Assembly (NCBI GenBank): GCA_001986395.2
Contig: MQVO02000011.1
Span: 558,001-622,000, forward strand
DNA length: 64,000 bases
Direction of reading: 5' to 3'
Source: Irpex lacteus
Lineage: Eukaryota > Basidiomycota > Agaricomycetes > Polyporales > Irpicaceae
The notes under the pieces were generated by a model. That model did no database searches. It was not told the origin of the DNA and was given only the letters and a program-made list of their open reading frames with translations. The translations under genes were made by a program, and so were the position numbers. Shown piece after piece: positions 58,884 through 64,000 of this stretch. Numbering within the stretch: the stretch's first letter is position 1; the number at the start of each line of letters is the position of its first letter.

Positions 58884-61201
58884 TCAATCCTTTGGTTCTC
58901 GAGGATCTTTTTGATAAGCAGCTTCGTACTCTTCGAAGGGCTGTACCGAAAACTCAAGAGGCTGGCTGAGGGGTAAGAAACCTTGCCCGTTCTCCTCGAG
59001 TTGCTTGAGACGGCGAGCTGTCAAAGGCTTGGTTCGATTCACGCTGTAAATCTGTAATCCGAAAGACGAGTGAGTCGCAGTGTGTCAGAAGCAGAAAATT
59101 GAGACCCACCTTGATCCGATGCGCTGACGAGGTGACGTGCAGATCCCAGCTGAGGAATAGTTGAGTATACGCAGTCATTGTGACAGAGCATCCGCGGTTG
59201 TGCTTACTTCCACGCAGATCGAACATAGGTCGGCTCGGTGTTGTTCGACGAATCCCATGTGCGGACGCAAAATTCGAGCCAGCCTTCCGCATCGACAGGG
59301 ACTTCGATGGACCAGAGTCGCCATGCATGATAGTGCTATCAGCCAACAGTTGATCAGTCATGTAAGAGAAATGTAGATTTGCGACTGGGCGTACCTTCTG
59401 AGTCATGTTTTCAGGGGCACACGGGTACCAGACGTGTCCTCTGTGGTGTTGATTCAGTGTTTGGTTCTTATATAGTGCCAATGTGTGCTTACCCATCCGG
59501 GCTGACTTCTACTCGTTCGACCCAGTTGCCATTCCCACTGTACGCCCAACCTTTCAGTGCGATGGCCCCATCGTGGATCATGACATCCCTGTCTCTTGGT
59601 TCCATGATTGCGCTCCTATACCGCAAATTTATCAGTATGTATACTGATGGAGTCCATAAACGAGACACGAACGAGACTGGCATGGCCTGAATAGAGAACC
59701 CATTGCTAATAAGGACGTTCTGCTTTCCAATCTACCCGCGAATCAGTTGTTTCATCTTACTATCCAATGATTTATGTGTACGCACTTGTTGGTTGTAATA
59801 CAAGTACTCCTGCCTCTGCACTGGTCCGAAGCTCGGTTCAGTCAACGCGTTGATACGATACACCCACTTGCAGCTTCTCGCGCCAATGTATCCTGCGACG
59901 ACGACGCGCAAAGGCGCACCATGGATCTTGGGCAGCGGCTCGCCGTTCATTTCCCAGGCTAAGAGGACTTCTTCGTTCTGGCGGACTTTGCGCCATGGGA
60001 CCGAAACAGCGTAGTTGTATACCTCTTTCTTCCTGCCATGGGGTATTGTGGTGAGTTCATAGCGACAACGTGGGCAAATGGGTGGATCATTACTTGAAGT
60101 AGGTGTCCGCACCGATGAACTCGAGGTGCTGGCATTCCGGGAGGATACCTCCGCAAGCCATCTTGAGAACCTTTTTCAAGGGGACACCTCGGTATACTGC
60201 AGTTCCACTGCGCACAAGTTTCAGTAGGGACTTCTCGTGAATATGAGAATGCTACGCACATAGCACCTTCACCCCACGGTGCATTAATGACTGTCCTATC
60301 GTCAAAAACCTTCCTACACCGAGTTTTCATGAAGGGACTCACGCTCGTCGCCGTCGCCCGGGTATACGTCGATCTGTTCCCGCCTACGAGTGCCGCTGCA
60401 TTGAAGTGTGACAGTCAGCTCTGTTTGACTGATGCCTTCGTAAGTTATGATCGCAATAAGTGAGAGTGCAGATCGACATACGGAAACTTGGTTGGGTCTT
60501 GCAAATCCTTCAACGAGATCTTGACCGGTGTTTTAACAAGGCCGCCAATTTCCAGTTCGAAGGCGTCAGGATTGATATCGGGTACACCACCGTGATTGCG
60601 AATGCTTCATACGAGGATCAAGCGGATCAGACACCAGGAACTTTATTATTTGTGGAAGAGGAGGGACGTACAAATGGTGCTTGTTCTGGGTCAACTTCCC
60701 ATCTCCGATGATGTACTTTGGGAGTGTCTCGCCATTGTACGGGAAGTCGAGTACGTGCAACATGTCCTCCTTCTCCTTCTGCACCATCTCCCAACTGAAG
60801 TCGACAATATTCTTGAGGCCGAGGGCTTCGTGATACTCCTTCCATCTGTGACCGACCAGGATGGGATTCGTCTTCGGCAAGGGGTCTGTCTGGAAATCTG
60901 CAGGGACGAGTGAGCTTGATAGCAAACGGCACGGACAGATCGGTAGGTGAGCGGCATAGTATGTCGTAAAGAACACGAACCTGGTATTGCCGTGAACGTC
61001 TTCGTCTTGAGTAGCTCGTGTGCGATGCGCTTTCGTTCGGGGTAATCCTCCCATTCAACGTAGCTGACACAGGAAACATGAGTTGTTGTTCAGTGATGAC
61101 GTCGATGGCCGTTGGTGCGCTTACCCATCCCATCCTTTTCTCTCCTCTGGGAATAATTCTTTGAGGGGAACACCGTTAAACTCGATATCTTGCACTGACA
61201 T
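58884..61201 (-). CDS. Sulfite-oxidase-type molybdenum-cofactor oxidoreductase
   Basis: ATG 61201 gives MSVQDIEFNGVPLKELFPEE, then RKGWDGYVEWEDYPERKRIA, DFQTDPLPKTNPILVGHRWK, HVLDFPYNGETLPKYIIGDG and, after an intron, NHGGVPDINPDAFELEIGGL and VKTPVKISLKDLQDPTKF. The Moco-binding segment is LTVTLQCSGTRRREQIDVYP, with the cofactor Cys in LQC and an SGTRR in place of the usual AGNRR. Later come GTAVYRGVPLKKVLKMACGG, NGEPLPKIHGAPLRVVVAGY and IGARSCKWVYRINALTEPSF. The dimerisation domain gives ALKGWAYSGNGNWVERVEVS, HAWRLWSIEVPVDAEGWLEF and CVRTWDSSNNTEPTYVRSAW. The end is FEEYEAAYQKDPREPKD, TGA 58884-58886. There is no cytochrome b5 domain, so it is like plant/peroxisomal sulfite oxidase; no PTS1 at the C-terminus. 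About ten introns. Confidence 0.85.
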
Positions 61202-62764
61202 TCTGGAGGTTTGCAGAGGGGATGGGTGGTATGTGGACGCAAAAGCATGTCCATATATCGTCGGTAACGCGGCCGCCCCCGCTGTGAACTCTATCTATGG
61301 AGCTTGGTACATCCTTTCTGACCCACTGTACGGGACGTTCAAAAATAGAAGGTGTCGCAGATGACGAAGGCCGGGTGAACTCGGGGGTGTGCTTCTGTAG
61401 CCAATGAGAGACGTTGGTGTGTACTTCTCAGCCATTAGATACAGACAGTCTTGGGAGTTTTGGGTCAGCTGCTCCTGAAATGTATTTCATAGGTACAGAT
61501 AACACTCACCGTGGTGAGACCGTCACTACTGTTTAGAAGAGAAAAGTGAGACGCCTCGGAATGTCCAAGACTAGTATTGGTAAGAATGTAGAGAGCATCG
61601 GGTGTCAGTGGTCACTGTGTAAATATCGGGCAAAATCGATCCATCAAGAACACATCCAAATCGCGTGGCACATTAGCGGCTGAAGCTGAAGCTTGAAGCT
61701 TCGTCTACTGGAAGTGCTTGCTCCCTGAGTCATTAAAGGTGGCTGATGAAGGCATGAACATCAAAATGGATCGAAATCGTTCAGTGCCACGATATCGATA
61801 TGACTTTGTCTCAGTTGCGATCGGCATTGATCACAAACTACATATACTGTGCATGTATATGAAACGTCCTGCCAGTCGTTTTATTAATAGAGTTCTGGTT
61901 AATCGTCCTGCACATACCTCGAGCTCAGCCTTTGGTATAAACTATGCATCCTTGAAAGCGCATGATCTCCAGAGGAGATTTTCTCGCTGAGTTCCTGCAA
62001 TGTCCTGTATGGATTTTAGGATGAAGACGGCAGCGACAAGAATTGATTCGAACTTGTAATGATGATGGCGACTGGTGAGGGGTGAGGGGTGACCCGCCGG
62101 TGACCGGTGACTAGTGACTAGTGACTAGTGACTGGTGACAATCGTCGCTGGTCACATACACGTGGCAGGTCACGTCCTCTACGTAGCCTGGCTCTTGCCA
62201 TCTTACTTGCTCTATCTATCATCGATCATCACTCACAATATTTTTTTGGCCTGAGAGCGTGATATGTTTAGCGACTGTATGGTACAACTGAACCAACTAG
62301 CTGACTGACACAAATCTGCATGTCATAGGGTACAACGGATCGTCTGCAACACATAGTTGTGCATATACAACGAAAGAAGATGATGTCCACGGTGATACAG
62401 TAGAAGATGGGCGGCCGAAACCATATGGAAATGCGCCTTGAAAGCTCCGGAACGGTCTGTAGGTGCGAGACTGCCATCCCAATGGTAAGCAGCTGCCGCC
62501 CTAATTTGGCACAATTACGAACTATCCTCTATTCAGATCTGAATCCGGTGATATGGGCTCTCACGCCGCTGGCCACATTTCTGTTGATCACTGTCGCCGT
62601 CCCGAAAACCCCATATCAGCACCCTCACGGGGCCAGTCAGTTCGCTTACCGAGCCATGTGTACCTAGCATCGAGTGGTTGGGCCCGAATTAGCGGCGCAC
62701 AAGAACTGAAAGGGCTTCATATCTCATATAAAGCAACTTCCCAAATTCAATCATACCATGCACA
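61202..62764. other. Intergenic with a GTGACTA tandem repeat and NRPS-like promoter
   Basis: About 1.6 kb between two diverging genes. No supported gene. It holds the tandem repeat at 62070-62156 and a TATAAA at 62727-62732, only 38 bp before the called ATG 62765. Confidence 0.5.
62070..62156. repeat. Degenerate tandem repeat of GTGACTA/GGTGAC units
   Basis: GGTGAGG is repeated. Then a run of GGTGAC and GTGACTA units includes three to four perfect 7-bp GTGACTA copies between 62107 and 62130. Confidence 0.75.
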
Positions 62765-64000
62765 ATGGAACCTGCTATCGGTACACCCAAACGAAGTCTT
62801 CTCCCTCCGGTGCCAACGCTTCGCGAACAACCACTGGCATGCGAGACCTTCTCGCAGCCCCCTCTCGATGGGTCTCTGTGCACGGCAGAGATCTATGAAT
62901 GGCATGCACGCCACTCGCCTAACCACCCTGTCTTTCAGTATCTCGAGGACGACGGGACGGTCAAGACCATAACGTTTGCAGATGCAATACATGCGATCTA
63001 CCGCGGAGGATGGTTGCTTCGGTCCGCTATGCAGGGCAGTTCCTACCCGCAAGGGCAGCGACAAATCGTTGCAACAGTGGCTTTGTCAGGTAAGCATCAC
63101 TGAACCGTGCGTAGCTGCGTTCTCTGACAAGGGGTATCATTGCCAGAGACGATATCGTATTGCATCGTCACGCTGGCCACACAACGAGCAAACTTTATCC
63201 TATTCCCGATCTCTCCGCGTAACTCTCCAGCTGCTGTCGCTCATCTACTCACACAAGTGCACGCCGACCTTCTTTTGGTAGGACAAGAGTCTTCCATGCA
63301 GAATCTTGTCAACAACGCATTCGAATATATGAAATCTTCGAACGTCGACGTGCACCTCCCTCCGACGTCCGTGATGCCCACCTTCGCCGACGTGTTTCCT
63401 GAGCACGCCGAGCCTGCATTACCCCTTCCACCTTTACAGTATAATCTTGACGATGTCACGATGATCATGCACTCATCGGGTACATTTCTCTCTGCTTAAA
63501 TGGAATACTCAGTCTCTAATGCTTATTCATCATGCAAGGCTCCACTGCATTCCCGAAGCCGATACCTTGGACTTTCTTCAGAATGACTTCTCTGGCACGT
63601 TTGCCCTGTAAGCCGCCAGGAAAATCTCATACTAATTGCATTTAATAAATGCTATCTGTAGACTATGGAGAAGTTGACTTTACAGGACTGCGCATCGCCG
63701 TGCACTCTGTGCCCATGTTTCACGGCATGGGCACGACACAAGTGGGATGGGTGGTAAGTGTCGTCATTATGGCATTTTTATGTGTCGTCAGCACTCACAA
63801 TGTTATGTAGGGAGCAGTTGGTACCACGATGACCTGTTTCAAACCGACTTCCCCTCCTCGTGCTCGTGCTCCGGGCGAAATGCTACGGGAGGCGTACGCT
63901 TTGAAAAGCGACTACATCTTTTGCACACCTCATTTTCCGGAGGTCTGGTCCACAATTCTTCTGTATGCAAGGATCAACTCTAACGGCATCGTTGGTAGGC
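62765..64000 (+). CDS. NRPS-like adenylate-forming enzyme (aminoadipate-reductase-like), 5' part
   Basis: ATG 62765 gives MEPAIGTPKRSLLPPVPTLR, then FSQPPLDGSLCTAEIYEWHA and HSPNHPVFQYLEDDGTVKTI. An intron (donor 63090, acceptor about 63146) joins VATVALS to ETISYCIVTLATQRANFILF and PISPRNSPAAVAHLLTQVHA. The adenylation A3-type phosphate loop MHSSGSTAFPKPIPWT is completed across the next intron (about 63481-63540). Then come FTGLRIAVHSVPMFHGMGTT and PTSPPRARAPGEMLREAYAL, SDYIFCTPHFPE. The sequence leaves the window inside the A domain. In mushrooms this class (A-T-reductase, three domains) reduces carboxylic or amino acids to aldehydes. The thiolation and reductase domains would lie beyond 64000, so that part is inference. 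Confidence 0.82.

Overview
The window is a piece of a filamentous basidiomycete genome, most likely an Agaricomycete. The genes are broken by many introns of about 50-75 bp with GT-AG borders and CTRAC-like branch sites. There is an HDEL-ending BiP. The accessory families are typical of mushrooms: GMC/AA3 oxidoreductases, DUF6534-like membrane proteins, F-box-like proteins, NRPS-like adenylate-forming reductases and short-chain 'hypothetical' families. The order or genus is not readable from the sequence alone. No tRNA, rRNA, CRISPR array, intact transposon or viral gene was recognised.

Left third (1-26 kb) is mostly conserved eukaryotic core. In order: the 5' end of a probable VHS-domain protein (-, runs off the left edge); a very large HEATR5/Laa1-type HEAT-repeat trafficking protein (-); a UBE2G1/Ubc15-type E2 enzyme (+); a BCAS3-like WD40 protein (+); a protein with an MLKL-like helical N-terminus and a degenerate kinase-like domain (-); the NatC catalytic subunit NAA30/Mak3 (+); ER chaperone BiP/Kar2 (+); and an uncharacterised protein made of tandem Ser/Leu/Cys-rich repeats (+). 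Together these cover vesicle traffic, ubiquitination, autophagy-related scaffolding, N-terminal acetylation and ER folding. They do not form a pathway.

Middle and right (26-64 kb) is accessory. A small uncharacterised protein (26.6 kb, -) has a paralogue at 53.3 kb (+). Others are a salicylate-hydroxylase-like FAD monooxygenase, two unknown genes at 33-36 kb, a cytosolic-looking GMC oxidoreductase (36.3 kb), two tandem DUF6534-like 7-TM genes (40-45 kb), a secreted GMC oxidoreductase (47.9 kb), a class I methyltransferase (51.4 kb), two head-to-head F-box-like genes (54.4-56.9 kb), an FtsJ-like methyltransferase (57.6 kb), a sulfite-oxidase-type Moco enzyme (58.9 kb, -), and the start of an NRPS-like adenylate-forming enzyme (62.8 kb, runs off the right edge). 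Most of these have a TATA-like box 80-130 bp before the ATG, separated by gene-poor stretches with short repeats and one imperfect inverted repeat.

The most notable items are the MLKL-like/pseudokinase protein, the exon-repeat protein whose introns are nearly all 54 nt and stop-free in frame, the two micro-exons that split the ATP-loop of BiP, GC-AG introns, and several local paralogue pairs. Exon borders were deduced by hand from splice signals and reading-frame continuity, so single borders may be off.
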